From Pseudomonas sp. G34 (GTDB lineage Bacteria > Pseudomonadota > Gammaproteobacteria > Pseudomonadales > Pseudomonadaceae): a stretch of DNA of 64,000 bases. The DNA is taken from the NCBI RefSeq assembly GCF_031119625.1, contig NZ_JAVHZV010000030.1:1-64000 (forward strand), given 5' to 3'. Below, one piece after another: positions 8,426-17,814 of this stretch (position 1 is the first letter of the stretch; every line of letters begins with the position of its first letter). Position numbers and translations under genes: made by a program. Below the pieces are notes generated by a model. That model saw only the letters and a list, made by a program, of their open reading frames with translations, did not search any database and was not told where the DNA came from.

Positions 8426-9907
8426 TCAGTTGGCGCTGACCGTCCGCCCGCGCGCCCAGGCCCGCAACTCGGCCAGGCGCTCGGCCATGATCACCGACAA
8501 CGGCGCGGTGGCCTGAATACCGCGCAGCAGCGTGCCGTTATCGACCGACTGTTGCTGCGCCTGGGCGGCATACAGGGCACTGACCACCACCTGCTCGATC
8601 TCGGCACCCGAAAAGCCATCAGACGCCGCCGCCAGCTGCGCCAGGTCGAACGCCGAGGGCTCCAGTTCGCGGCGCTGCAGGTGAATGCGAAAGATCTCCG
8701 CGCGGATCTCCGGCTCCGGCAGGTCGACGAAGAACAACTCGTCGAAACGCCCCTTGCGCACCAGCTCGGGCGGCAGGCGGTCGATCACGTTGGCAGTGGC
8801 CACCATGAACACCGAAGACTTGCGCTCGGCCATCCAGGTCAGCAGGGTGCCCAGTACACGCTGGCTGACGCCGCCATCCTGGTCGCCACTGGCCAGCCCC
8901 TTCTCGATCTCGTCGACCCACAGCACGCATGGCGACATCTGTTCGGCCAGCGCCAGCGCCTCGCGCAAATTGCGCTCGGTCTCACCGAAGAACTTGTTGT
9001 ACAGGCAGGCAAAGTCCAGGCGCAGCAGCGGCAGGCCCCACAGCCCGGCGACCGCCTTGGCGGCCAGGCTCTTGCCCGATCCCTGCACCCCGACCAACAG
9101 CATGCCCTTGGGGATATCCACACCTGCGCCGGCGAAGAACATGTGCTGGCGCTCGCCCAGCCAGCGCTTCAGATTGGCCAGCCCACCGACATCGGCGAAG
9201 CGCGCGGTGTCATGTTCATAGCTGAGCACGCCGTCGAGATCGAGCAACTCGAACTTGGCCTTGTTCAACTCCGGCAGGTCTTCCTGGGTGATTGCGCCGT
9301 CGTCGCAGATCAGGTTGCGCGCCAGCAACCTCGCCTCGGCGTGGCTCATGCCGCGCAGGTTCTTCACCACCTGCTGCAGCGTGCGATTGTCGGTACGCAC
9401 CCGGCGATTACGGTTGCGCTCACTCCAGCGCGCTGCCTCCTCACGCACGATGGCCAGCAGCTCGTCTTCGCTGGGCAGCGCCAGGTTGAAGCGCGCGGCG
9501 TAACGCTGCACTTCCGGCGGCAGCTTGCAGGCATGGGACACCAACACCAGGGTCGGTGCATGGGCAGCATCGGCCATGGCCACCTCCTTGAGCAGGCGCA
9601 CCAGCTTTGCATTGTCGGCCAGAAACGGGTGCAGGTCGCACATCACGTAGAGGCTTGCCTGCGGGTCGGCCTTGATCAGCCGCAACGCGGCTTCGGGCTC
9701 GTGGCTATTGCTCTCGGCAAATGCCTCGCCGGCGAAGTCGCCGCGCCGCAGACCATCGGTGATCGACCAGGTGAACAGGCTCAGGCCGCGGCGCACCGCC
9801 AGGCCGGTCAGGGTTTCCAGCACGCGCCGCTCGTCCCAGGACTCGATCAGCACCAGCTTGACCTTGGAATCGAGCACCAGCCCCAGGTCGTGAATATCGT
9901 TCTTCAC
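8426..9907 (-). CDS. AAA-family ATPase
   Basis: Cytoplasmic AAA ATPase of 493 residues (PA0657-like). The AAA module is in the C-terminal half: Walker A GVQGSGKS (about 272-279), Walker B CVLWVDEIE, and the sensor/arginine-finger region around VRKGRFDELFFVDLP. The first 230 residues form a family-specific N-terminal domain. The C-terminal helical lid resembles classic FtsH/proteasomal AAA proteins, but no protease motif is present. Substrate unknown. It is convergent with the SDR gene and divergent from coq7. Confidence 0.9.
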   Translation of the reverse strand: MKNDIHDLGLVLDSKVKLVLIESWDERRVLETLTGLAVRRGLSLFTWSITDGLRRGDFAGEAFAESNSHEPEAALRLIKADPQASLYVMCDLHPFLADNAKLVRLLKEVAMADAAHAPTLVLVSHACKLPPEVQRYAARFNLALPSEDELLAIVREEAARWSERNRNRRVRTDNRTLQQVVKNLRGMSHAEARLLARNLICDDGAITQEDLPELNKAKFELLDLDGVLSYEHDTARFADVGGLANLKRWLGERQHMFFAGAGVDIPKGMLLVGVQGSGKSLAAKAVAGLWGLPLLRLDFACLYNKFFGETERNLREALALAEQMSPCVLWVDEIEKGLASGDQDGGVSQRVLGTLLTWMAERKSSVFMVATANVIDRLPPELVRKGRFDELFFVDLPEPEIRAEIFRIHLQRRELEPSAFDLAQLAAASDGFSGAEIEQVVVSALYAAQAQQQSVDNGTLLRGIQATAPLSVIMAERLAELRAWARGRTVSAN

Positions 9908-10081
9908 AGCAACTCCTTATGCCCAAGCGGCAGCCCATAGTCCTGCCAACCCGGCGAGCGAGCAAGTGGCGGATGCGCCGCAGTGGACGTGCCGCACGTT
10001 TGCCCCCAACCACCGGGCGTCCCGACCGGCAACCGTCATTTGCGGTAGACTGGCCGCTCATGTCATCGCCGGAGAAACCTC

Positions 10082-10729
10082 ATGGCCAACGACCGCCTTT
10101 ATTCGCCCGCCGACCGTTTGCTGCTGCAAGCCGATATGGCGCTGCGCACGCTGCTGCCCTTCAGTGGCCAACCCTCTCGCCCCTCGCCCGCCATCGTCGA
10201 GCGGGAGGCCGAGCTCGATGCCCGGCAGACCCGCCATATCGCCGGGCTGATGCGCATCAACCACACCGGCGAAGTCTGCGCCCAGGCGCTGTATCAGGGC
10301 CAGGCGCTGACCGCGCGGCTGCCGCGGGTGCGCGAAGCCATGGAACATGCGGCGGATGAGGAAATCGATCACCTGGCCTGGTGCGAGCAGCGCATTCGCC
10401 AGCTGGGCAGCCATCCCAGCGTGCTCAATCCGCTGTTCTACGGGCTGTCGTTCGGGGTCGGCGCAGTGGCCGGCCTGGTCAGTGACCGGGTCAGCCTGGG
10501 CTTCGTCGCGGCGACCGAGGATCAGGTGGTCAAGCACCTGGACGAGCATCTGCAGCAGATTCCCGAGCAGGACGCCAAGTCCCGGGCGATTCTCGAGCAG
10601 ATGCGCAGTGACGAGTTGCAACACGCCAACAGCGCATTGGATGCCGGGGGCGTGCGTTTCCCCGCGCCGATCAAGCTGGGCATGACCCTGCTGTCCAAGG
10701 TGATGACCAAAACCACCTACCGTATCTGA
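10082..10729 (+). CDS. coq7: Demethoxyubiquinone hydroxylase Coq7
   Basis: Di-iron monooxygenase that hydroxylates 2-polyprenyl-3-methyl-6-methoxy-1,4-benzoquinone in ubiquinone synthesis. The 215-residue protein has the iron-binding motifs of the family: GEVCAQALY, the ExxH in EEIDHLAW, and the second repeat EDQVVKHLDEHL with DELQHANSA. In P. aeruginosa coq7 is followed by speD before the OsmC-type gene; here OsmC follows directly in convergent orientation, so speD is absent from this slot. Confidence 0.95.
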   Translation: MANDRLYSPADRLLLQADMALRTLLPFSGQPSRPSPAIVEREAELDARQTRHIAGLMRINHTGEVCAQALYQGQALTARLPRVREAMEHAADEEIDHLAWCEQRIRQLGSHPSVLNPLFYGLSFGVGAVAGLVSDRVSLGFVAATEDQVVKHLDEHLQQIPEQDAKSRAILEQMRSDELQHANSALDAGGVRFPAPIKLGMTLLSKVMTKTTYRI

Positions 10730-10739
10730 TACCGGCAAT

Positions 10740-10763
10740 GCGGGGCGACCCTGGTCACCCCGC
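10740..10763. terminator. Hairpin between coq7 and the OsmC gene
   Basis: An imperfect 11-bp stem, GCGGGGCGACC with GGTCACCCCGC (one C/A mismatch) and a 2-base loop. No good T tract follows on either strand, so it may be a weak or Rho-assisted terminator for the convergent pair. Confidence 0.45.
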
Positions 10764-10767
10764 GGGT

Positions 10768-11193
10768 TCAGGCACCCAGTTCGACGATTTCGTAATCGTG
10801 GCTGATCTCGACGCCGGCGCGGCCGAGCATGATCGAGGCCGAGCAATACTTCTCCGCCGACAGCTCCACCGCCCGCTTGACCTGGGCTTCCTTGAGGCCG
10901 CGGCCCTTGACCACGAAATGCAGGTGGATCTTGGTGAACACCTTGGGATCCTCCGACGCGCGTTCGGCCTCCAGAAAGGCTTCGCAGCTCTCCACCGGCT
11001 GGCGGGATTTCTTGAGGATGCTCACCACATCGAAGTTGCTGCAGCCACCCAGGCCGATCAGCAGCATTTCCATTGGGCGCACGCCCAGATTACGGCCGCC
11101 GTTCTCGGCAGGCCCGTCCATCACCACCGCATGGCCGCTGCCTGACTCGCCGAGAAACAGCGCTTCACCGGCCCATTGAACGCGAGCTTTCAT
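10768..11193 (-). CDS. OsmC-family peroxiredoxin-like protein
   Basis: OsmC/Ohr-fold protein of 141 residues; the family reduces organic hydroperoxides through a cysteine pair. Both cysteines are visible, in LIGLGGCSNFDVVSIL and SAEKYCSAS. Closest to the YhfA-like subgroup found next to crp/vfr (PA0653), whose substrate is not established. It is divergently placed from vfr across a 310-bp gap. Confidence 0.9.
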   Translation of the reverse strand: MKARVQWAGEALFLGESGSGHAVVMDGPAENGGRNLGVRPMEMLLIGLGGCSNFDVVSILKKSRQPVESCEAFLEAERASEDPKVFTKIHLHFVVKGRGLKEAQVKRAVELSAEKYCSASIMLGRAGVEISHDYEIVELGA

Positions 11194-11503
11194 CGTTGCC
11201 GCCCCTCCTGGTAAAAGGCCGGCAGCTTATCACAGCGCTGCATTTGCACCCTGCGCCGCAGATGCTGGTAGAGTTCCGGCAAGAACGTGCAACAACTCAC
11301 AAAACCGATCACCGGTAGGGTTCACCGCCGATGATGATGCCGTTTTAATGGCACAATCGCGTTCATGAGGTATGACAACGTCCCTGATCGATAACAATCA
11401 AGAACAAGGTATTCACACGGGCGCAGCAGTCGTACCGGAACTGGACAGCGTCACCCAATCACGCCTGTCACAGGCCCATCTTCACCCATTTGGAATTCCA
11501 GGC
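11194..11503. other. Intergenic region upstream of vfr
   Basis: No separate gene is recognised in these 310 bp. They must hold the divergent promoters of the OsmC gene and vfr. A possible CRP/Vfr half-matching site is at 11286-11301. From 11372 an ATG opens a frame that runs without a stop into vfr, discussed as a possible N-terminal extension. Confidence 0.6.
11286..11301 (+). promoter_or_regulatory. Weak candidate Vfr/CRP site
   Basis: CGTGC-N6-TCACA compares with the CRP-type consensus TGTGA-N6-TCACA: the right half is perfect and the left half matches 3 of 5. It lies about 200 bp before the vfr start. Vfr autoregulation is known in P. aeruginosa, but this match alone is weak. Confidence 0.25.
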
Positions 11504-12148
11504 ATGGTCGCTATTACTCTCACGCCAAAGGTCAAAAACTTCGACAAACTCCTGGCCCATTGCCACCGTCGTCGCTATACCGCGAAAAGCACCATCATCT
11601 ACGCCGGTGACCGCAGCGAAACCCTGTACTTCATCGTCAAGGGCTCGGTCACCATCCTGATCGAAGATGACGATGGTCGCGAGATGATCATCGCCTACCT
11701 CAACCCGGGCGATTTCTTTGGCGAGATGGGGCTGTTCTGCAAGGAAGGCGCCGAGAAGGAACGCAGCGCCTGGGTGCGTGCGAAGACCGAGTGTGAAGTG
11801 GCCGAGCTGAGCTACACCAAGTTCCGCGAACTCACCCAGCAGGACCCGGACATCATGTTCGCCCTCGGCTCGCAGATGGCCGAGCGCCTGCGCAACACCA
11901 CCCGCAAGGTCGGCGACCTGGCGTTTCTCGACGTCACCGGGCGCGTGGCGCGCACCCTGCTCGACCTGTGCAAGCAGCCCGATGCAATGACCCACCCGGA
12001 TGGCATGCAGATCAAGATCACCCGTCAGGAAATCGGCCGTATCGTCGGCTGCTCGCGGGAGATGGTTGGTCGGGTACTCAAGTCCCTGGAAGAACAGGGG
12101 CTGGTGTTCGTGAAAGGCAAGACCATGGTGGTCTTCGGTACACGCTAA
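11504..12148 (+). CDS. vfr: cAMP receptor-like regulator Vfr
   Basis: CRP-family global regulator. The 214-residue protein begins MVAITLTPKVKNFDKLLAH, the same start and length as P. aeruginosa Vfr. An N-terminal cyclic-nucleotide domain (GDFFGEMGLF phosphate-binding cassette) is followed by a C-terminal winged helix with ITRQEIGRIVGCSREMVGRVLK, the DNA-recognition region. The ATG at 11504 is preferred; an in-frame ATG at 11372 would add 44 unrelated residues. Normally trpC lies next door in P. aeruginosa, but here the neighbour is fruA. Confidence 0.95.
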   Translation: MVAITLTPKVKNFDKLLAHCHRRRYTAKSTIIYAGDRSETLYFIVKGSVTILIEDDDGREMIIAYLNPGDFFGEMGLFCKEGAEKERSAWVRAKTECEVAELSYTKFRELTQQDPDIMFALGSQMAERLRNTTRKVGDLAFLDVTGRVARTLLDLCKQPDAMTHPDGMQIKITRQEIGRIVGCSREMVGRVLKSLEEQGLVFVKGKTMVVFGTR

Positions 12149-12151
12149 AAA

Positions 12152-12177
12152 AACGGGGCATCTAGCGATGCCCCGTT
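12152..12177. terminator. Bidirectional terminator between vfr and fruA
   Basis: A perfect 10-bp stem AACGGGGCAT (12152-12161) / ATGCCCCGTT (12168-12177) with a 6-base loop. An A-run upstream and GTTGTT downstream serve both convergent genes. Confidence 0.8.
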
Positions 12178-12183
12178 GTTCTT

Positions 12184-13917
12184 TCAGGCCTTGGCGGCAA
12201 CTGCCAGGGCTTCGACTTCAGGGCGCTTGATCAGCGCATAGACCACGCCGGTCACCAGGCTGCCCGCCACGATAGCCAGCAGATACAGCAATGCATGGTT
12301 GATCGCGTTGGGGATCAACAGCACGAACAAGCCGCCATGTGGCGCCATCAGCTTGCAGCCGAAGTACATCGACAGCGCACCGGTCAACGCCCCACCAGCG
12401 ATGCTCGCCGGAATGACGCGCAGCGGATCCTTCGCGGCGAACGGGATCGCTCCCTCGGAAATGAAGCACAAGCCCAGCACCCCGGCGGCCTTGCCGGCCT
12501 CACGCTCGGTCTGGCTGAACTTGCGGCGGGCCAGCACGGTAGCGATGGCCATGCCGATCGGCGGCACCATGCCAGCGGCCATGGTCGCGGCCATCGGCGC
12601 ATAGCTCTGCGAGGCCAGCAGGCCGACCGAGAACGCATAGGCAGCCTTGTTGATCGGGCCGCCCAGGTCCACGCACATCATGCCGCCGAGCAACAGCCCG
12701 AGCAGGATCGCGTTGGTGGTGCCCATGTTCTGCAGGAAGGTCTCCAGCGACGCCATGATGCCGGCAACCGGGGTACCCACCACGTAGATCATCGCCAGGC
12801 CGGTGACCAGGCTGGCCAGCAGCGGAATCAACAGGATAGGTTTGAGTGCTTCGATACTCTGCGGCAGGCGCAGCCAGCGGTTCAGCGCCAGGGCCAGGTA
12901 GCCGGCCAGGAAACCGGCGATGATGCCGCCCAGAAAACCGGTGCCCAGGGCGCTGGCCAGCATGCCGCCGATCATGCCGGGCGCAAGGCCCGGGCGGTCG
13001 GCAATCGAATAGGCGATATAGCCCGCCAGCACGGGAATCATCAGGGCGAACGCGGCATCGCCACCGATCTTCATCAGCGCCGCTGGCAGCGTGCCTTCCT
13101 GCTTGAAGGCCTCGATGCCGAACACGAACGACAGGGCGATCAGCAAGCCCCCCGCCACCACCATCGGCAGCATGAAGGACACCCCGGTCAGCAGGTGCTT
13201 GTAGGGGCCGCTCTTGGCGCCGGATTTGCCGCTCTCGCTGCTTTGCGGCTGCCCTGCACCCTGTTGCAGCACGCCTTCGGCCAGCGCCTTCTGCAGCGTC
13301 TCCTTTGGCTGCTTGAGGGCGATGCCGGTGCCGCAGCGATAGACCTTCTTGCCGGCGAAGCGCTCGGTTTCCACTTCGATGTCGGTGGCCAGCAACACCA
13401 CGTCGGCCGCCGCGATATTCGCCGCGTCGAGCAGGTTGCGCGCGCCGACCGAGCCGCGGGTCTCCACCTGCAAGTCATAGCCCAACTGCTCGGCCGCCTG
13501 TTGCAGCGCTTCGGCAGCCATGAAGGTGTGCGCCACCCCGGTGGGGCAGGCGGTAATCGCCACCAGCTTCGGTTTGCCTGCCGCTGGCGCGGCCGGCGCG
13601 ACCTGCTCAAGCACCTGCGCCTGCTCGGCGGCGACCAGCAAGAACTGCTGCGGGTCGGCCAGCGCCTCGGAAGGCGTGGATTGCACCACGCGCTTGCCCA
13701 CGAAACGCTGCAGATCCAGCTCGCCGGTCTTGACCACCAGCACCAGCTCCGCCGCCTCGATGGCCGCCGCGCTCAGCGGCGAGCCAATCGCCTTGGCGTC
13801 ATGCACCTCGACCTGGGTGGACCAACCAAGACGCTCGGCCGCCGCCTGCAGCAGGCGGGAGCACAGCACGCTGGTGACCTGCCCATTGGGGCAGGCAGTA
13901 ACGATCAGCACATTCAT
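12184..13917 (-). CDS. fruA: Fructose PTS permease, EIIB'-EIIB-EIIC
   Basis: Inner-membrane fructose transporter that phosphorylates the sugar to fructose-1-phosphate. The 577 residues comprise a degenerate IIB' copy (VTACPNGQVTS near the N-terminus), a functional IIB domain with the phosphocysteine in ITACPTGVAHTFMAAEAL near residue 130, and a C-terminal IIC membrane domain from about residue 235 with many hydrophobic helices. Last gene of the fruB-fruK-fruA operon, 15 bp downstream of fruK. Confidence 0.95.
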   Translation of the reverse strand: MNVLIVTACPNGQVTSVLCSRLLQAAAERLGWSTQVEVHDAKAIGSPLSAAAIEAAELVLVVKTGELDLQRFVGKRVVQSTPSEALADPQQFLLVAAEQAQVLEQVAPAAPAAGKPKLVAITACPTGVAHTFMAAEALQQAAEQLGYDLQVETRGSVGARNLLDAANIAAADVVLLATDIEVETERFAGKKVYRCGTGIALKQPKETLQKALAEGVLQQGAGQPQSSESGKSGAKSGPYKHLLTGVSFMLPMVVAGGLLIALSFVFGIEAFKQEGTLPAALMKIGGDAAFALMIPVLAGYIAYSIADRPGLAPGMIGGMLASALGTGFLGGIIAGFLAGYLALALNRWLRLPQSIEALKPILLIPLLASLVTGLAMIYVVGTPVAGIMASLETFLQNMGTTNAILLGLLLGGMMCVDLGGPINKAAYAFSVGLLASQSYAPMAATMAAGMVPPIGMAIATVLARRKFSQTEREAGKAAGVLGLCFISEGAIPFAAKDPLRVIPASIAGGALTGALSMYFGCKLMAPHGGLFVLLIPNAINHALLYLLAIVAGSLVTGVVYALIKRPEVEALAVAAKA

Positions 13918-13932
13918 TGCAGCGACCTCTAA

Positions 13933-14868
13933 TTATTGTTTCGACGTGACAGTCACGGCCGCTTCCAGGCGGGCGAGCTGTTGCCGATCGTGAATTCCGA
14001 AACCGATTTGGGTGACCGCCTGGGCGGCGACCGCGGTTGCCAGGCGCAGCGTGCGTTCGGCGGGCCAGTCACTGAGCAGGCCATGCAGCGTGGCGGCGAG
14101 CAGCGAATCGCCGGCGCCCACGGTGCTGGCCACCTCCACCTGGGGTGGCCGGGCATTGAGCACGCCGTGGGGGCCAAACCAGTCGGCGCCTTGCGAGCCA
14201 CGGGAGAGCACTACGTGCTCGACACCGGCCGCACGCAGCGTGCCGATGGCGACGTTCAACTGCTCGGCGGACGGCGCCTCAAGCTCGCAGGCTTCGGCCA
14301 GCTCCTCTTCGTTGGGTTTGATCAGCCAGGGGCTCACCGTCAGCCCGGCACGCAGCGCCGCGCCGCTGGTATCCAGCGCCACCGGCAGGCCAGACGCCGT
14401 CAGGCGGCGCAGCAGGCCGGCGAACCACTCCACCGTCACCCCGCGCGGCAGGCTGCCGGCCACCACCACCGCATCATGGCCAGCGGCGATCTCTTCCAGC
14501 TGAGCGAGCAGTTGTGCCTGATGGGCCTCGCCCACCTCGGGGCCCGGTCCGTTGAGGTCGGTGATGCGGCCGTCGCGCTCGGCGAGCTTGATGTTGCTGC
14601 GCGTCTCTCCCGGCACCCGCACGAAGGCATCGGTGAAACCGCGGCGGTGAATCAGCTGCTCGAACGGCGCCACATTGGCCTGGCCGAGAAAGCCACTGAC
14701 CGTGACCTTGTGACCGAGATCAGCGAGCACCTGGGCCACATTCAGCCCCTTGCCCGCCGCATGGCTGGTCATGCCCAGGCTGCGGTTGACGTTGCCCGGC
14801 TGCAGGGTGTCGAGGCTGACGGTCAGATCCAGCGCCGGGTTGAGGGTCAGGGTGAGAATCCGCGCCAT
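13933..14868 (-). CDS. fruK: 1-phosphofructokinase
   Basis: PfkB-family kinase converting fructose-1-phosphate to fructose-1,6-bisphosphate. The 311-residue protein starts MARILTLTLNPALDLTV and has the C-terminal catalytic signature TVGAGDSLLAATLHGL with the catalytic Asp. The ATG at 14866-14868 overlaps the fruB stop by one base (TGATG), indicating translational coupling. Confidence 0.95.
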   Translation of the reverse strand: MARILTLTLNPALDLTVSLDTLQPGNVNRSLGMTSHAAGKGLNVAQVLADLGHKVTVSGFLGQANVAPFEQLIHRRGFTDAFVRVPGETRSNIKLAERDGRITDLNGPGPEVGEAHQAQLLAQLEEIAAGHDAVVVAGSLPRGVTVEWFAGLLRRLTASGLPVALDTSGAALRAGLTVSPWLIKPNEEELAEACELEAPSAEQLNVAIGTLRAAGVEHVVLSRGSQGADWFGPHGVLNARPPQVEVASTVGAGDSLLAATLHGLLSDWPAERTLRLATAVAAQAVTQIGFGIHDRQQLARLEAAVTVTSKQ

Positions 14869-17741
14869 CACTGCGCCTCCTCGACCAGGGCCCGCACGGC
14901 CGTGGCACTGGGCAGCAGCAGCGCCTGGCGGGCCTGCGCCCGGCAATGCTGCAGATCCAGCTCACGCACCCGCGCCTTGACTAGCGGGATACTGCGTGCG
15001 GCCACGCTCAGCTCGTCGACCCCCAGGCCCACCAGCAGCGGCACGGCAAGCATATCGGCGGCCAGCTCGCCGCAGACACCGACCCACTTGCCTTCGGCGT
15101 GGGCCGCCTCGACGGTCATGCCGATCAGGCGCAGCACCGAGGGGTGCACGCCATCAGCCTGGGCGGAAAGCGTCGGATGGCCACGGTCGATGGCCAGGGT
15201 GTATTGGGTCAGGTCGTTGGTGCCGATACTGAAGAAGTCCACCTCGCGGGCCAGCACCGGGGCCAGCAATGCGGCGGATGGCACCTCGATCATGATGCCC
15301 AGCTGCAGATCGCTCAGGGGAATCTCGCCGCGCAGCTTCTCGACCATCTCGCGCGCCGCACGCCATTCCTCGACCTGCCCGACCATCGGGAACATGATGC
15401 GCAGCGGGCGCCCTTCGGCAGCCTGCAGCAAGGCGCGCAACTGGGTTTCCATGATGTCCGGGCGCTGCAGGGTCAGGCGGATGCCGCGCACACCGAGAAA
15501 GGGGTTTTCCTCTTCGGGCATCGGCCAGTACGGCAGCGGCTTGTCGCCACCGACATCCAGCGTACGCACCACCAGCGGCCGGCCCTGCAGGGCATCGAAC
15601 ACTCGGCGGTACTCGGCTTCCTGGGTGGCCACATCGGGGGCCTGGGCGTGGTCCATGAACACCAGCTCGGTACGCAGCAGGCCCACCGCTTCGGCGCCCA
15701 GTTCGACCGCACCGGCCGCTTCGCCACTGGCGCCGATGTTCACGGCCACCTCGACGGTATGGCCGTCACGGGTACGCGCCGGCTGCATGCGCTCGCCATG
15801 GGCACGCTCGCGGCGCTGCTCGCTGGCCTGCCGCTCGCGCTCGGCCTGGGCCAGGGTCGCCTGGTCAGGCTGGACCCACAGCTGGCCACGGTCGCCGTCG
15901 AGCAGCAGATGGCTGCCCTGCTCCAGCAGCAGCAGGCTTTCACCGGCCCCCACCACGCAGGGAATGCCCAGGGCACGGGCGATGATCGCGCTGTGGGCGG
16001 TCGCCCCACCGCGAGCGGTGACAATGCCGGCCACGCGCTGGCGATCCAGGCTGGCGACATCCGACGGGCCGACCTCGCCCATCACCAGAATGTAGGGCTC
16101 GACCGGCTCCTGCGGCGCTTCGACGCCGCACAGCTGAGCCAGCACCCGCCGACCGACGTCACGCAGGTCGGCTGCACGCTCGGCCAGCAGGGCATCATGC
16201 AGGGACTCCTGCTGCGCTGCGGCCGCTTCGATTTCACCGATCCAGGCGGCCTGGGCGCTGGCTCCGCTGGCCAGGCGCGCGTCGACATCCTCGCGCAGCG
16301 CCGGGTCGCGGAGCATCGCCTGGTGAGTGACGAAAATTTCCCGGATGCTGGCCTCCTCGCTGCGCTCGACCAAACGCTGGATTTCGCCATCGATGTGCTG
16401 CAGTGCGGCGTCCAGGCGCTGGCGCTCGGCAGCCACACCTTCACCGCGCTCGGGGTAATCGAGTTTCGGCATGCGCCGCACGAACGCCGGGCCACTGGCG
16501 ATACCCGGCGAGGCCGCCACGGCATGCACGCGCGAACCGGCCACCGGTGCGACCACAGTGTCCGTGAGCGGTGCTGCGGGGGGCGCCTCGACGCTGTTCT
16601 CGGCGTGCTCGGGCAGCGGCTCGACCTCCTCGCCCAGGCCGGAGCGCACCGCGGCCTCGATGGCCGGCAAGGCCTGCTCGGCGATGGCCGGGTCGGCGCT
16701 GAACTCCAGCACCTGACCACGACGTGCACCCAGGGCCAGCAACTTGCTGAGGCTTTTCGCCGATACGCTCGCATCCGCGCCATCGACCAAGCGCACACGA
16801 ACCTCACCGTCGAACCCCTGGGCGATTTCGCTGAGGGTCTTGGCCGGGCGCGCGTGCAAACCATGGGCGTTGGCCAGGGTAATGCGCAGCGTCGGCCAAT
16901 CGGCAGGCAGTTCGGCGCCCAGCGCCTCGAGCACCCCACGGCTGCTGGTGGCCTGGCTCAGCACCTCGCCCTGCCCGGCAATCAACAGGTCACACAGGCG
17001 CTCGAGCACCTGGCGGTGCCCTTCACCCAGACAAGCCAGGCAGAACAGCCCGGCCACCGGCTGGTCGCCACGCTGCAGCGGCTGCGCCGGGGTGACGAAG
17101 GCCAGGCCCGGGCGTTCGACACCCTGCTCGCTGCTCAGCCACCACAATCCATTACCCAGCGGCAGGGGCTCGGCCTGTACCAGGCTGGCCGCGTAACCGG
17201 CGCCTGCGCAACCCGCCTTCTTCAGCAGGCGCGCGCCCTGCCAGGTCAACTCATCGAGGTCCTCGGCTTCAACGCCCAGGTTCACCAGCTGTGCATCCAG
17301 CGCCAGCTCCGGCGCGGCGCCCTGCAGCAGCGCAAGAATCGCTTCGGCATCCGGCGCCTCGCGCAGGGCCTGGCTCAGATCGCCCTCGCCCAGCGCGCGG
17401 GTGAGCAGTTGCAGCAGGTGCAGGTGCTCGTCGGAACGCGCGGCAATCGCAATGGCCAGGTACACTCGCTGGCCGTCGCCCCAGTCCACGCCTTCGGGAA
17501 ACTGGATCAGCCGCATGCCGGTCTCGAACACCTGGTCGCGGGTTTCCGGGGTGCCATGGGGGATGGCGATGCCCTGCCCCAGGTAGGTCGACCCCTGGCG
17601 CTCGCGCGCCTGCATGCCATCCAGATAACCGGCCGCCACCAAGCCGTCGGCGACCAGCTGGTCGGCAAGCTGAGCCAGCGCCTGCTGCTTGTCGACGGCC
17701 TGTCGGCCCATCTGGATTTGCGAAGGATGTAGTTCGAGCAT
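14868..17741 (-). CDS. fruB: Fructose PTS multiphosphoryl transfer protein EIIA-HPr-EI
   Basis: Soluble fusion passing phosphate from PEP to FruA. The 957-residue protein has an EIIA(Fru) domain (1-145, active His in IAIPHGTPE), a linker, an HPr domain (about 285-370, His in NAHGLHARPAKTL), and enzyme I (about 400-957, His in GGATAHSAIIAR, with the PEP-binding C-terminal barrel). The ATG at 17741 gives the expected EIIA start. This is the only PTS general machinery in the window and makes the fructose system self-contained, as known in other Pseudomonas. Confidence 0.95.
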   Translation of the reverse strand: MLELHPSQIQMGRQAVDKQQALAQLADQLVADGLVAAGYLDGMQARERQGSTYLGQGIAIPHGTPETRDQVFETGMRLIQFPEGVDWGDGQRVYLAIAIAARSDEHLHLLQLLTRALGEGDLSQALREAPDAEAILALLQGAAPELALDAQLVNLGVEAEDLDELTWQGARLLKKAGCAGAGYAASLVQAEPLPLGNGLWWLSSEQGVERPGLAFVTPAQPLQRGDQPVAGLFCLACLGEGHRQVLERLCDLLIAGQGEVLSQATSSRGVLEALGAELPADWPTLRITLANAHGLHARPAKTLSEIAQGFDGEVRVRLVDGADASVSAKSLSKLLALGARRGQVLEFSADPAIAEQALPAIEAAVRSGLGEEVEPLPEHAENSVEAPPAAPLTDTVVAPVAGSRVHAVAASPGIASGPAFVRRMPKLDYPERGEGVAAERQRLDAALQHIDGEIQRLVERSEEASIREIFVTHQAMLRDPALREDVDARLASGASAQAAWIGEIEAAAAQQESLHDALLAERAADLRDVGRRVLAQLCGVEAPQEPVEPYILVMGEVGPSDVASLDRQRVAGIVTARGGATAHSAIIARALGIPCVVGAGESLLLLEQGSHLLLDGDRGQLWVQPDQATLAQAERERQASEQRRERAHGERMQPARTRDGHTVEVAVNIGASGEAAGAVELGAEAVGLLRTELVFMDHAQAPDVATQEAEYRRVFDALQGRPLVVRTLDVGGDKPLPYWPMPEEENPFLGVRGIRLTLQRPDIMETQLRALLQAAEGRPLRIMFPMVGQVEEWRAAREMVEKLRGEIPLSDLQLGIMIEVPSAALLAPVLAREVDFFSIGTNDLTQYTLAIDRGHPTLSAQADGVHPSVLRLIGMTVEAAHAEGKWVGVCGELAADMLAVPLLVGLGVDELSVAARSIPLVKARVRELDLQHCRAQARQALLLPSATAVRALVEEAQ

Positions 17742-17814
17742 GACGTTTCTCCTCAAGCAAGACCGGCTGCAGGCGGGCTTGGCGGACATTCTTGTTAGCT
17801 TAGTCGACTCGTTT

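Noticed and set aside
12295..13932. 545-codon plus-strand frame opposite fruA
   Set aside because: Low-complexity Gln/His/Arg-rich translation typical of the reverse strand of a GC-rich gene; fruA is certain.
15099..17732. 877-codon plus-strand frame opposite fruB
   Set aside because: Same reason: reverse-strand shadow of a well-recognised multidomain protein.
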